Shown: positions 1 to 13,900 of the stretch, piece by piece
Numbering within the stretch: position 1 is the first letter of the stretch
Layout: the number at the start of each line of letters is the position of its first letter
DNA from: Escarpia spicata
Taxonomy: Eukaryota > Annelida > Polychaeta > Sabellida > Siboglinidae
Direction of reading: 5' to 3'
Assembly (NCBI GenBank): GCA_963995525.1
Contig: OZ023210.1
Coordinates: forward strand, 2,972,073-3,036,072
DNA length: 64,000 bases
The notes under the pieces: generated by a model
What the model saw: the letters and a program-made list of their open reading frames with translations, nothing else
Database searches by the model: none
What the model was told of the DNA's origin: nothing
Made by a program: the position numbers and the translations under genes

Positions 1-1655
1 GATGGCACGCACAATGTTCTTACCCATTAACTTTGTTGATAATGGCACGCACAATGTTCTTACCCATTAACTTTGTTGATGATGGCACGCACAATGTTCT
101 TACCCATTAACTTTGTTGATGATGGCACGCATAATGTTCTTACTCAGTAACTTTGTTGATGATGGTACGCATAATGTTCTTACCCATTAACTTTGTTGAT
201 GATGGCACGCACAATGTTCTTACCCATTAACTTTGTTGATGATGGCACGCACAATGTTCTTACCCATTAACTTTGTTGATGATGTCACGCACAATGTTCT
301 TACCCATTAACTTTGTTGATGATGGCACGCACAATGTTCTTACCCATTAACTTTGTTGATGATGGCACGCACAATGTTCTTACTCATTAACTTTGTTGAT
401 GATGGCACGCACAATGTTCTTACCCATTAACTTTGTTGATGATGGCATGCATAATGTTCTTACCCATTAACTTTGTTGATGATGGCATGCATAATGTTCT
501 TACTCATTAACTTTGTTGATGATGGTATGCACAATGTTCTTACCCATTAACTGTGTTGATGATGGCACGCACAATGTTCTTACCCATTAACTTTGTTGAT
601 GATGGCATGCATAATGTTCTTACTCAGTAACTTTGTTGATGATGGTACGCACAATGTTCTTACTCATTAACTTTGTTGATGATGGTACGCACAATGTTCT
701 TACTCATTAACTTTGTTGCTGATGACACGCACAATGTTCTTACCCATTAACTTTGTTGATGATGGCATGCATAATGTTTTTACTCATTAACTTTGTTGAT
801 GATGGCACACACAATGTTCTTACCCATTAACTTTGTTGATGATGGCACGCACAATGTTCTTACCCAGTAACTTTGTTGATGATGGCACGCACAATGTTCT
901 TACACTTTAACTTTGTTGATGATGGTACGTACAATGTTCTTACTGATTAACTTTGTTGATGATGATACGCACAATGTTCTTACTCAGTAACTTTGTTGAT
1001 GATGGTACGCACAATGTTCTTACTCAGTAAATTTGTTGATGATGGTACGCACAATGTTCTTACTCATTTACTTTGTTGATGATGGTACGCACAATGTTCT
1101 TACCCAGTAACTTTGTTGATGATGGTACGCACAATGTTCTTACCCTTTAACTTTGTTGATGATGGCACACACAATGTTCTTACCCAGTAACTTTGTTGAT
1201 GATGGCAAGCACAATGTTCTTACCCAGTAACTTTGTTGATGATGGTACGCACAATGTTCTTACCCATTAACTTTGTTGATGATGGCACACACAATTTTCT
1301 TACCCATTAACTTTGTTGATGATGGCACGCACAATGTTCTTACTCATTAACTTTGTTGATGATGGTATGCACAATGTTCTTACCCATTAACTTTATTGAT
1401 GATGGTACGCACAATGTTCTTACCCATTAACTTTGTTGATGATGGTACGCACAATGTTCTTACCCATTAACTTTGTTGATGATGGTACGCACAATGTTCT
1501 TACTCATTAACTTTTTTGATGATGGTATGCACAATGTTCTTACCCAGTAACTTTGTTGATGATGGCACGAACAATGTTCTTACTCATTAACTTTGTTGAT
1601 GATGGTATGTACAATGTTCTTACTCATTAACTTTGTTGATGATGGTACGCACAAT
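1..1655. repeat. 40-bp tandem array
   Basis: About 41 copies of a 40-bp unit (gatggcacgcacaatgttct then tacccattaactttgttgat) with point variants c/t and a/g. It runs off the left window edge and ends ~175 bp before nup155 exon 1. The unit segments gttcttac and actttgtt resemble bases 1,803-1,825 just before that exon's acceptor. Confidence 0.97.
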
Positions 1656-1830
1656 GATACACTCATGCACACCGCATACGTACATACATGATACAACTAT
1701 ATATTGAAGTAACTTCACATTTTCCTATAAACCAAGCGTGTCTTTTTTGTGTGAGATATGTTGGTAACTGTTACCTTAACGTGACACAAGTGTTAATTCG
1801 GTGGTTCTTACAGTGTACTTTGTTTTCCAG

Positions 1831-1904
1831 ATCCTCTCCTACACATTAGTATAGATGACAGCAGGAAACTGCTGTATACATTATCAGAGAAAGGAACCAT
1901 TCAG
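1831..1904 (+). CDS. nup155: nup155 exon 1 of window
   Basis: Acceptor ttttccag|at and donor cag|gtacaa bound 74 nt (2 + 24 codons). It encodes (D)[16 protein letters not shown] followed by LSEKGTIQ, the beta-propeller strand matching DPLHISIDNSR...SEKGVIQ of vertebrate Nup155. It ends in phase 0. The preceding DNA back to base 1 is a 40-bp satellite. Confidence 0.9.
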
Positions 1905-4900
1905 GTACAATGTTTCTTATTGGTTATGGTATTTTATTTTATTTTAAAGTTGTATTATGACACAAATAATATTTCAATTAACTTGCAAACTTGTTATCAA
2001 AAAATAAATGTAATTTTACAAGTATTGGTAATTGTGCAATGTTTATAGGAAATGTTGTTTATGTTAGCAGTGTTTACACAGAGATGTTTACACAAAGATC
2101 CCATCATGTCTAATCCTGTTCAGGTCTCCAGGATTGATAAAATCATAGCTTTAAAAATGACACTTATTTGTCATTGAGTAAAAGTTATAAATAAAAATTA
2201 CAACTAAATCTGTGGTCAGATCTTCTAAAACACAGGGATGAGAAATTTCCGTTTTTGCCGGATTTCCGGTTTTTATACTGCTCCAAAGAGCATTTTTGTG
2301 AATCGTGTAAATCCGGGGAGAAAAAAATGAATGTTGGGGGGTAAGGCATATAAAATCCTGGACAATTCACTGACGATCTATCTGCGCATTGAGTTAACCA
2401 TCTATACCGGGTGTCGCCACGTGTTAATGACGTTGCCTGGCGATTAGAGACAGAACCGACCCAACCGAACCCGTGAATCTGCGAAGTAAAACCCTTACTT
2501 CTGTCAGCTGTTCGCTATTGAAAATGTTAACATTTTCTATTGAATATTGCTCAAAATACACCATATGTTGTCTACAATTAAAACATATCTCTGAGGTGTC
2601 CCCCCTTCCCCATTAGATGAAACAGTCCTCTCGGACTGAAATGTGGGCCACAGCAAAATTTCCGTTTTTTTCTCTGAATGTTACTCTCATCCCTGAAAAC
2701 AGGATCACTACACAGATCATAAAATGCTTGCATAGAACTTTTAAAGACATTTTATGTATGTAAATGGGTCGAAACTGGATCTTTACTCAGTGTCAAAAAC
2801 ATAGACATACATGCATTGATTGAATAATAACTGTTCGTGCCCAGTTCTGTAGACATATGTTGAATGGAGTGTTTGCCATGACAGCTGTTTGACCTTGGAG
2901 AAGACGGCAAGGGCATGGGGCGGGTGGCAGCCATATCTCAGCAGACGACACTCCAGAACTCTGCTCTTGTGGCCAGGTGAGTTCTACAGAAGACGTTTTG
3001 ATTGGTCTCCCAAGGATAAAAACTATTTTTATTACTGTTTGTCTTTTATGTGTAGTTGTAAAATATGCACTTGTAAGTTGCTTCTAGATTCAATTACGTT
3101 CATAATTTGGAAGTGTAGTAAGTTACCTTTCTGAGTCCTTGTTTGCTCAGATAGAGCTTTCAGAATCCTCTCGATGCTTTCATCAGTGTTGTGAATCTGT
3201 GTGTGTCTGTGTGTCTGTGTGTGTCCATGTGTCTGTGTGTGTCTGTGTGTATCCATGTGTGTCCGTGTGTGTCCATATGTGTCCGTGTGTGTCCATGTGT
3301 GTCTGTGTGTTTATATGTGTCCGAGTGTGTCCATGTGTGCATGTGTGTGTCCATGTGTGTCTGTGTGTCTGTGTGTGTCCATGTGTGTCTGTGTGTGTTC
3401 ATATGTGTCTGTGTGTGTCCATGTGTGTCCGTGTGTGTCCATATGTGTCCGTGTGTGTCCATGTGTGTCTGTGTGTTTATATGTGTCCGAGTGTGTCCAT
3501 GTGTGCATGTGTGTGTCCATGTGTGTCTGTGTGTGTCCATGTGTGTCTGTGTGTGTTCATATGTGTCTGTGTGTGTCCATGTGTGTCTGTGTGTTCATAT
3601 GTGTCCGTGTGTGTCCATGTGTGTGTCCGAGTGTGTCCATGTGTGCGTGTGTGTGTGTCCATTTGTGTCTATGTGTGTCCGTGTGTGTCCATGTGTGTCT
3701 GTGTGTGTCCATATGTGTCTGTGTGTGTCCATGTGTGTCCGTGCGTGTGTGTCCATGTGTGTCTGTGTGTGACCATGTGTGTCTGTGTGTGTCCGAATAT
3801 GTCCATGTGTGCGTGTGTGTCCATGTGTGTCTGTGTATGTCCATGTGTCTGTGTGTGACCATGTGTGTCTGTGTGTGTCCATGTGTGTCCGTGTGTGTCC
3901 GTGTGTGTCCGTGTGTGTCCGTGTGTGTCCGTGTGTGTCCGTGTGTGTCTGTGTGTGTCCATGTGTGTCCGAGTATGTCCATGTGTGTCCATGTGTGTCT
4001 GTGTGTGTCCGTGTGTGTTCATGTGTGTCCATCTGTGTGTGTGATGAGAACATATTTAAAAAGAATACACTGTTGGTTTCCATAGAACTATAGACAAGTC
4101 AAACTTCAAGCCAATAGTACACATCGCTGCCATCCCAAAGACGGAGTCCATTAATGTCCACCTGGTGGCCATTACACACACTGGTGAGTGCCATTAAGTC
4201 AGAAAAATGCACTTGAAATGTTACACAAGTTTCATGTATCGCTGCATCTTAAATGCACAGTTTTATTGGCAGAAATGGAAAAATGCAATACATTAGCTGT
4301 TTTATACAAAATGTGTGTTTTACATTAACAACTAAAAATAAAGTTGAAATAATAAACTTTTTGATGTAAACAAAATGTACCATGCTTATTTTTTCCAACA
4401 AATTTTTGTTTTTGATCATTAAACCTATTTGAAAATTTGTGTAAACATGCATCTCAGAATCGCTGAGTGGGCGACGTAAACATGCTGAATATGAGACTAG
4501 AGACAGTGGAATAAACTACGCTGTGTTTGCAGGAGTGCGCCTGTACTTCACAACGTGTCCCTTCTACCAGCGAAGTCGCCCCTCCATGTTGTCTCTCATC
4601 CACGTGCCCATGCCCCCGGGGTTCTCTGCCAGTGCCCCTCTGCAACGTCCCACTCGTGTCCACATCGCCCACTACAGGAAGGGTATGGTACCGCCATGTG
4701 GGGGTCATTTAAATCTCCGCCATTTTGTGCAAATATTGTCTAATTTGGAAACGCTGCCATTCTTTAACGAACACATACAAATATAATTCTTGAAAATGTT
4801 CACTATACATTCTATTGCATTTGTTAAAATGCTGTGTTTAAATTTTTTTAATAACTGGTAAAATGCAGAAAATACTTTATGCAGAAGGAACAACGCAAGT

Positions 4901-7900
4901 CAGGTATTGATTGAATTAGGCCAAATTAATGACATGCAATTTTATTGACTGTATATTGTTATAAATTGTTACATATACATCCATTGTGACAACGACAGCA
5001 AGCATGCCGGCCCCTGACTGCTAAGCACTACTGTCTACTACGTACAATTCATCATATGTGTGTGGGTCACTCCACCAATATATACACTATTCACCACATG
5101 TGTGGGGGGTAAAATGCAGAAAATACTTGTTTGTTTTGCAATAAATACTGGTTTAACTTTCAAACTATTGATGTTTTTTTATTTTGGGTAATTGCACAGA
5201 GTATAGTATGCTGAATGCAACATTGAAAACCTTAATTACCACCAGAAATAAATTTTTTCCAAATGCAGAATTTTTTTGGGTTGTTGAGAAAATAGGAAAA
5301 TAGTCATCAAAGATTGCATAATGGATTTGATTACTTTATATATCGACACACTTGATCCGTGAATAATAGTTATTTAGAAGTAAGTAATTGTTATAAAAGT
5401 AGACTTTATTGAAACTACAATCAGCCCAATCAAGGGATGAGTGAGTAAAACAAACGAAGCTATCATAATCTTGCAGAAAACCAGTTTGAGTAATTTTTGT
5501 CAAAAAGCACCATTTCACTTGGCGTGTCTGGACTTAATGGTTGATCAGAATGGAATGAATGTGTTTTTTACCTTGGAATGTTCATTGGAAATTAACACAG
5601 TTCAAGAGGTTGTTCGATGCAAGTCGGTGGCTGTGGACATTGTAAGCTTAAAAAACCAACCCTAAGATGGTGTAAGTTATTGTCAGATGTGTACATTTTA
5701 AAGATTCAGCTTTGCAAAACATTTTATGTAGTGCGAGTTCTGCAGAAAACATCACACACAAATACGTAGTCACTCTTACCTTGTGTGGCCCTGTATAACA
5801 ATCTTACCTTGTGTGGCCCTGTATAACAATCTTACCTTGTGTGGCCCTGTATAACAATCTTACCTTGTGTGGCCCTGCATAACAATCTTACCTTGTGTTG
5901 CCCTGTATAACAATCTTACCTTGTGTGGCCCTGTATAACAATCTTACCTTGTGTTGCCCTGTATAACAATCTTACCTTGTGTTGCCCTGTATAACAATCT
6001 TACCTTGTGTGGCCCTGTATAACAATCTTACCTTGTGTGACCCTGTATAACAATCTTACCTTGTGTGGCCCTGTATAACAATCTTACCTTGTGTGACCCT
6101 GTATAACAATCTTACCTTGTGTGGCCCTGTATAACAATCTTACCTTGTGTTGCCCTGTATAACAATCTTACCTTGTGTTGCCCTGTATAACAATCTTACC
6201 TTGTGTGGCCCTGTATAACAATCTTACCTTGTGTTGCCCTGTATAACAATCTTACCTTGTGTGGCCCTGTATAACAATCTTACCTTGTGTGGCCCTGTAT
6301 AACAATCTTACCTTGTGTGGCCCTGCATAACAATATATTAAGTTGGCCAAGTTCTGAGAGAATTACTCAGGTAGAGATATAATTTTTTTTAATCCTAACT
6401 TGGTGGTGATTGTGTAGCCTATATCACTTGATGGTGATTGTGTGTCACTTGGTGGTAATTGAGTAAGCCTGTGTCATATGGTGGTGACTCTGTAGCCTGT
6501 GTCACTTGGTGGTGATTGTGTAAGCCTGTGTCATATGGTGGTGACTCTGTAGCCTGTGTCACTTGGTGGTGATTGTGTAAGCCTGTGTCATATGGTGGTG
6601 ACTCTGTAGCCTGTGTCACTTGGTGGTGATTGTGTAAGCCTGTGTTACCAGGGACTAAGCTGTTGGTGGTGACTGTAGCCTGTGTCACTTGGTAATTGTG
6701 TTGCCTGTGTCACCTTGTGGTGATTGTATAGCATGTGTCACCAAGGACCATGTTGTTGGTGGTGTCTTTGTAGCCTGTGTCACCACGGACCATGTTGTTG
6801 GTGGTGACTCTGTAGCCTGTGTCACCACGGACCATGTTGTTGGTGGTTTCTGGGAAAAACTGGTTTTTGACAGGGCAGCGGGAAATACCCGGCATTTACC
6901 GGTATTTACCAGTCATTTCCGGGAATAACTCCTAAAACGAGAATAAGTCCATAACTGAGATTAACATTCGTTAGTTCCTGTAACTAAACCTAGTCCAGCT
7001 GGAAAGATAATTAATATCGAGAGCAAATACTGGTTACCAGTCCAGGCCTAATCCTTGTTTGTGTTTGCCAGGAAATCCATGACATGAAAGAGTAAAATAT
7101 TCAGTTAGTAAATAAATGTCATTGTTACTTTCATAAAGGACAGTGCTCAATTCTGCTGTCTGGGTCTTCTTCTAAAGAAGTATGGTGATGAAGTCATATA
7201 GCCTGTACTAGTGCTGTCTCATATTGTCAGGTGTCAGTTTGCAATCTGTTTAAAGAACAAAGAAATGTTGAGCTTTGGACATTGGCAGGTACGTATCAGG
7301 GTCCATACACAATGACAGATACCAAATTCAAGGCATTTTAATAGAGAATGAACTGGTGCCAGACTATTGACTGCAACCCACAGCTGGTCAACAAAAGATG
7401 GAGTGACATGAAAATGCTAACCAGTAACACATAGTAACAGCCATGTCAATTTAAGTGGTCATGGAAGATAAATTTGAAAGAACAGGAAGCCCTGCATCAT
7501 AGAAAGGGTCCATGGGACCATGGGCAACTGTTGTGCAATATATGCTGATGGGCAGCAGAAGTGCTCCCCTGCCAGAGTGGGGAGGGTGGCTACTGATGAA
7601 CAAAGGTTACCAGGGTCAGTGGGCAACTGTAGCCAACAGCAGTTCCATGGGTTATGCAATATAAGCTGATAAGGCAACTTTATTTATTTGTTGCAGTTTT
7701 CAGTCAAACTACATTATGTTTGTCCAGAATCATTCTGGTGATGGTACAGTAGCTTTATTGCAATACAGCTCCAAATTTAATACTTTTAAATGTTTTTCCC
7801 ATTATCCTGGTTTTTACCACTTGTTGAGGGTTTTTCCCAAGACAGCATTTACCGGTATTTTTCACCCGGTGTTTACCAGGGTGGGAAAAACGTGCCAACC

Positions 7901-10900
7901 CTGGTGTCACTTGGTGGTGACTCTGTAGCCTGTGTCACTTGGTGGTGATTGTGTAGCCTGTGTCACTTGGTGGTGATTGTGTAGCCTGTGTCACTTGGTG
8001 GTGATTGTGTAGCCTGTATCACTTGGTGGTGATTGTGTAGCCTGTGTCACTTGGTGGTGATTGTGAAGCCTGTGTCAACAGGAAACATGTTGGTGGTGAT
8101 TGTGTAGCCTGTGTCAACAGGAAACATGTTGGTGGTGATTGTGTAGCCTGTGTCAACAGGAAACATGTTGGTGGTGATTGTGTAGCCTGTGTCACCAGGG
8201 ACCATGTTGTTGGTGACTCTGTAGCCTGTGTCACCAGAGACCATGTTGTTGGTGGTGACTCTGTAGCCTGTGTCACCAGGGACCCTGTTGCTGGCAGCAG
8301 CCACTGCAGAGGATGGGGACGTGTTGTGGACGACGACTGCTGACAGTTTCCCCTTCCAACTCCACCTGCGCGAGACACACGTGAGTGCAGCTTTATTCTC
8401 ACTCTCTCATTTTGTGCTTTATAAGAGTGACACACAACATGTTCCATTGCCATTGGCGGGGTAACGTTTTATGGTCAGTCACGAGGGAGCCATCTGAGTC
8501 TGTGCAGCTGATTGAAGTTGCTGTATCAATTTATTAAATCATGAACTGCAGTTTAAGTTTTGGCATACAGCAGTGTCAACTGGCCATGGCACTCTGAAGC
8601 AGAGAGAGTAAGATCCAAGTAGTTGTCTTGGTATTTTTGCTGTGGAATGATAATATCATTGTGAAATGTTAAAGATCTATGTGGTGACATTTTGTTTTCT
8701 TATTTGATGTTACTTTGTTGATGAACATTGCACATTAAAATGTCATCTTATAAATGTTATGTTGCTGTTTTAATGGCTTTTGTCTTGTCCACTGAAGATG
8801 ACAATGGCTACAAAAGGGTGAAATAATTAATCTGTCCGTTATGTCACATGTTGCCTAGCAACCAGGTCTTTCAAAAATGTTGCCATAAATGTAAAGCTGC
8901 CAGACATTGTATTTTTCGTGGGAATTCTAGCCCCAACTTTTTCTTGGCAAAAAGGGCAAATTTGCCTAAGCGAGAACATTATATGCGGGAATGGTTAATA
9001 TGTTGTATGTATGAGGCCACTGAACTTCACTGTATGTAGGAAGAGATCCAGGATGTGTCTTGTATGTAGGAAGAGATCCAGGTCAGAGTCTGGATGTTTC
9101 TTGTATGTAGGAAGAGATCCAGGTCAGAGTCTGGATGTGTCTTGTATGTAGGAAGAGGTCCAGGTCAGAGTCTGGATGTGTCTTGTATGTAGGAACAGAT
9201 CCAGGTCAGAGTCTGGATGTGTCTTGTATGTAGGAAGCGGTCCAGGTCAGAGTCTGGATGTGTCTTGTATGCAGGAAGAGGTACAGGTCAGAGACTGGAT
9301 GTGTCTTGTATGTAGGAAGAGGTGTAAGTCAGAGTCTGGATGTTTCTTGTATGTAGGAAGAGATCCAAGTCAGAGTCTGGATGTGTCTTGTATGTAGGAA
9401 GAGGTCCAAGTCAGAGTCTGTATGTGTCTTGTATGCAGGAAGAGGTCCAGGTCAGAGTCTGGATGTGTCTTGTGTGCAGGAAGAGGTCCAGGTCAGAGTC
9501 TGGATGTGTCTTGTGTGTAGGAAGAGGTCCAGGTCAGAGTCTGGATGTGTCTTGTGTGCAGGAAGAGGTCCAGGTCAGAGTCTGGATGTGTCTTGTGTGC
9601 AGGAAGAGGTCCAGGTCAGAGTCTGGATGTGTCTTGTATGTAGGAAGAGGTCCAGGTCAGAGTCTGGATGTGTCTTGTGTGTAGGAAGAGGTCCAGGTCA
9701 GAGTCTGGATGTTTCTTGTGTGTAGGAAGAGGTCCAGGTCAGAGTCTGGATGTGTCTTGTGTGTAGGAAGAGGTCCAGGTCAGAGTCTGGATGTGTCTTG
9801 TGTGTAGGAAGAGATCCAGGTCAGAGTCTGGATGTGTCTTGTGTGTAGGAAGAGGTCCAGGTCAGAGTCTGGATGTTTCTTGTGTGTAGGAAGAGGTCCA
9901 GGTCAGAGTCTGGATGTGTCTTGTGTGTAGGAAGAGGTCCAGGTCAGAGTCTGGATGTTTCTTGTGTGTAGGAAGAGGTCCAGGTCAGAGTCTGGATGTG
10001 TCTTGTGTGTAGGAAGAGGTCCAGGTTAGAGTATGGATGTGTCTTGTGTGTAGGAAGAGGTCCAGGTCAGAGTCTGGATGTTTCTTGTGTGTAGGAAGAG
10101 ATCCAGGTCAGAGTCTGGATGTTTCTTGTATGTAGGAAGTGGTCCAGGTCAGAGTCTGGCTCCAAGCGCTTTACCCTTTACTTCCTGGCTGACCTGTTCA
10201 ATCGATCACCATCTTGACGTCTCTGGGAAGCATTGAGCCACACTGCAATAAATGCGCGAAGACTATTTGTACACAAATATCCACCACTGTCTCTAGCCAG
10301 GTACTCATTCATACAGCTAAGTGAATTGAAGCAATGTAGAGTAAACAAACTTGCCCAAGGTTCGACCCCACGCACAGGATTTGAACCCGCATTCTCTCAG
10401 TCGAGAGTCAGAGGCTCTTACAGCTGTGCTACTGCGCCCCTGCTGTGTCTTGTAGGAAGTGATGCCAATCCAGGGTCAGAGGCTCTTACAGCTGTGCTAC
10501 TGCGCCCATGCTGTGTCTTGTAGGAAGTGATGCCAATCCAGGGTCAGAGGCTCTTACAGCTGTGCTACTGCGCCCCTGCTGTGTCTTGTAGGAAGTGATG
10601 CCAATCCAGGGTCAGAGGCTCTTACAGCTGTGCTACTGCGCCCCTGCTGTGTCTTGTAGGAAGTGATGCCAATCCAGGGTCAGAGGCTCTTACAGCTGTG
10701 CTACTGCGCCCCTGCTGTGGCTTGTAGGAAGTGATGCCAATCCAGGGTCGGGCGTGGGCAATCTCGGAGATGCCGTCCTGGAGCGCTGGGAGAGATTTGT
10801 CTAATGGAGGAGACGGGAAAGGCAGACCCCCCAGCCGTCGTCACCCAACACCTTGACCCACCCAGGAAGTTTGTCCTCATGAACTCACAGGTGAGGGGAT

Positions 10901-13900
10901 CATTGTCCTTAACTCACAGGTGTGGGATCATTGTCCTTAACTCACACGTAGTGATCATTGTCCTGAATTCACAGGTGTGAAGATCATTGTCTTTAACTCA
11001 GGTGAGGAGATCATTGTCCTTAACTCACAGGTGAGGGGTCATTGTCCTTAACACACAGGTGAGGGGATCATTGTCCTTAACTCATAGGTGAGGGATCATT
11101 GTCCTTAACTCACAGGTGAGGGATCATTGTCCTTAACTCACAGGTGAGGGGATCATTATCCTTAACTCACATGTGAGGGGATCATTGTCCGTAACTCACA
11201 TGTGAGGGATCATTGTCCTTAACTTATAGGTGAGGGGATCATTGTCCTTAACTCATAGGTGAGAGATCATTGTCCTTAATTCACAGGTGAGGGATAATTG
11301 TCCTTAACTCATAGGTTTGGGGATCATTGTCCTTAATTCACAGGTGAGGGGATCATTATCCTTAACTCACATGTGAGGGATCATTGTCCCTAACTCAGGT
11401 GAGGGATCAATGTCCTTAACTCATAGGTTAGGGGATCATTGTCCTTAACTCATACAAGGGGATCATTGTCCTTAACTCACTGGTGAGGGGATCATTTTCC
11501 TTAAATCACAGGGGACGGAGTCTTGGTAATCGTCATCAAAAACAGTTAAACATTAGTATTATTTATCAAATTATTTTGTATTTTTCCATATCAGAATCCA
11601 AATGCAACATTTGACAGTGGAAGAGTCACACTGCATTGTACATGTTGATAATTGTTAACGAGTGGTCTGTGGGCAGCTCTAATGTATACCTTTGCCTCTG
11701 CAGGGCTGCTACCTCATGACGAAGCAGCAGCCAGTAGACCAGCTGCGACAGCTGCTGCTGAATGCATCCCCTGACTCGGAGCAAGTGAAGGCATTCTTCA
11801 AACTCCACCGGGTAGGTCATCCACACCCTCTCCCTCATCCACACCTTCTCCCTCATCCACACCCTCTCCCTCATCCACACCCTCTCCCTCAACCAAAACC
11901 TCTCCCTCATCCACACCCTCTCCCTCATACACACCCTCTCCCTCATCCACACCTTCTCCCTCATCCACACCCTCTCCCTCATCCACACCCTCTCCCTCAA
12001 CCACACACTCTCCCTCAACCACACCCTCTTCCTCATCCACATACTCTCCCTCATCTACACACTCTCCCTCAACCACACCCTCTCTCTTATCCACACACTC
12101 TCCCTCAACCACACCCTCTCCCTTATCCACACATTCTCTCATCCACACCCTCTCCCACATCCACACACTCTCCCTCAACCACACCATCTCCCTTATCCAC
12201 ACACTCTCCCTCAACCACACACTCTCCCTCAACCACACCCACTCCCTTATCCACACACTCCCTCATCCACACCCTCTCCGTCTCCCTCATCCACACCCTC
12301 TCCCTCATCCACACCCTCTCCCTCAACCAAAACCTCTCCCTCATCCACACCCTCTCCCTCATACACACCCTCTCCCTCATCCACACCTTCTCCCTCATCC
12401 ACACCCTCTCCCTCATCCACACCCTCTCCCTCAACCACACACTCTCCCTCAACCACACCCTCTCTCTTATCCACACACTCTCCCTCAACCACACCCTCTC
12501 CCTTATCCACACATTCTCTCATCCACACCCTCTCCCACATCCACACACTCTCCCTCAACCACACCATCTCCCTTATCCACACACTCTCCCTCAACCACAC
12601 ACTCTCCCTCAACCACACCCACTCCCTTATCCACACACTCCCTCATCCACACCCTCTCCCTCTCCCTCATCCACACACTCTCCCTCATCCACACATTCTC
12701 CCTCAACCACACCCTCTCCCTCATCCACACCCTCATCCACACACTCTCCCTCATCCACACCCTCTCCCTCATCCACACACTCTCCCTCAACCACACCCTC
12801 TCCCTCATCCACACACTCTCCCTCATCCACACATTCTCCCTCAACCACACCCTCTCCCTCATCCACACCCTCATCCACACCCTCTCCCTCATCCACACCC
12901 TCTCCCTCATCCACACCCTCTCCCTCATCCACACCCTCTCCCTCATCCACACCCTCTCCCTATCCACACCCTCTCCCTCATCCACACCCTCTCCCTCATC
13001 CACACCCTCTCCCTCATCCACACCCTCTCCCTCATACTCACCCTCTCCCTCATCCACACCCTCTCCCTCATCCACACCCTCTCCCTCATCCACACCCTCT
13101 CCCTCATCCACACCCTCTCCCTCATCCACACCCTCTCCCTATCCACACCCTCTCCCTCATCCACACCGTAGTCCACAACATTGGAACTGCTGACACCATT
13201 ATATAATATAAAACGTTACATTTGTGATATGTATCCTATAAACAGCTTCTATGATCTTGGATAATTCATGGGCAATACTTATGGCAAAGTTACAATTTAT
13301 TATAATGATTCCATTAAACCCCTGGTTATTATTAATGAAACAATGTGTTGCATTAATACACATTACGTGCCACGTCCCCATCACAATCAACGGTCCTCAT
13401 CAATGGTCCTCATCAACGGTCCTCATCACTTGAGGACAACTTCAGGAACTGTGCATAGCATCATGAACAAGTGATTTACGTTCATCTGACGTACTGTACG
13501 AATCCAAAACCCGGTAATAATCCTTAACCAATGGGGAATTTCAAAAAAAAAGTTACTTTTCTTCGGTTGTGTAATCGCTGAAGGTTTGGCATCTAAAAAG
13601 CAACGCATCTAGGAGTAAACATTGACCCGCCTCCACACCTCCATGCCTCCACACCTCCATGCCTCCACACCTCCACACCTCCATGCCTCCAAGCCTCCAC
13701 CCCTCCATGCCTCCACACCTCCATGCTACATAGGCTAGCTGGGTTAAAGTAGTAGCTGGGTGTTGATTGATGTGTGTGTTTGTAGGAACAAGCGTGTGCC
13801 ACCTGTCTAATCCTGGCTTGTAGTACTCGGGCGGTCGACAAAGAGGTGGGTCTTGTAGATGACATCACCTTCGTGTGACCTTCACAGCTCCTGTGTAGCT

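Noticed and set aside
3139..4093. Cys/Val-rich and His/Thr-rich open frames up to 294 codons
   Set aside because: They exist on both strands only because the GT-rich repeat lacks stops; no start context, domains or splice partners.
5772..6334. CRISPR-like regular repeats
   Set aside because: Units are contiguous, with no unique spacers, in an animal intron; ordinary minisatellite. The same holds for every other array here.
10366..10440. tRNA gene
   Set aside because: A- and B-box-like sequences are present, but the cloverleaf is degenerate and continues into a SINE body shared with another locus.
11692..13206. 504-codon HPLPHP open frame
   Set aside because: Only its first ~36 codons are real (exon 7, with a good donor at 11,812); the rest is the 18-bp intronic repeat.
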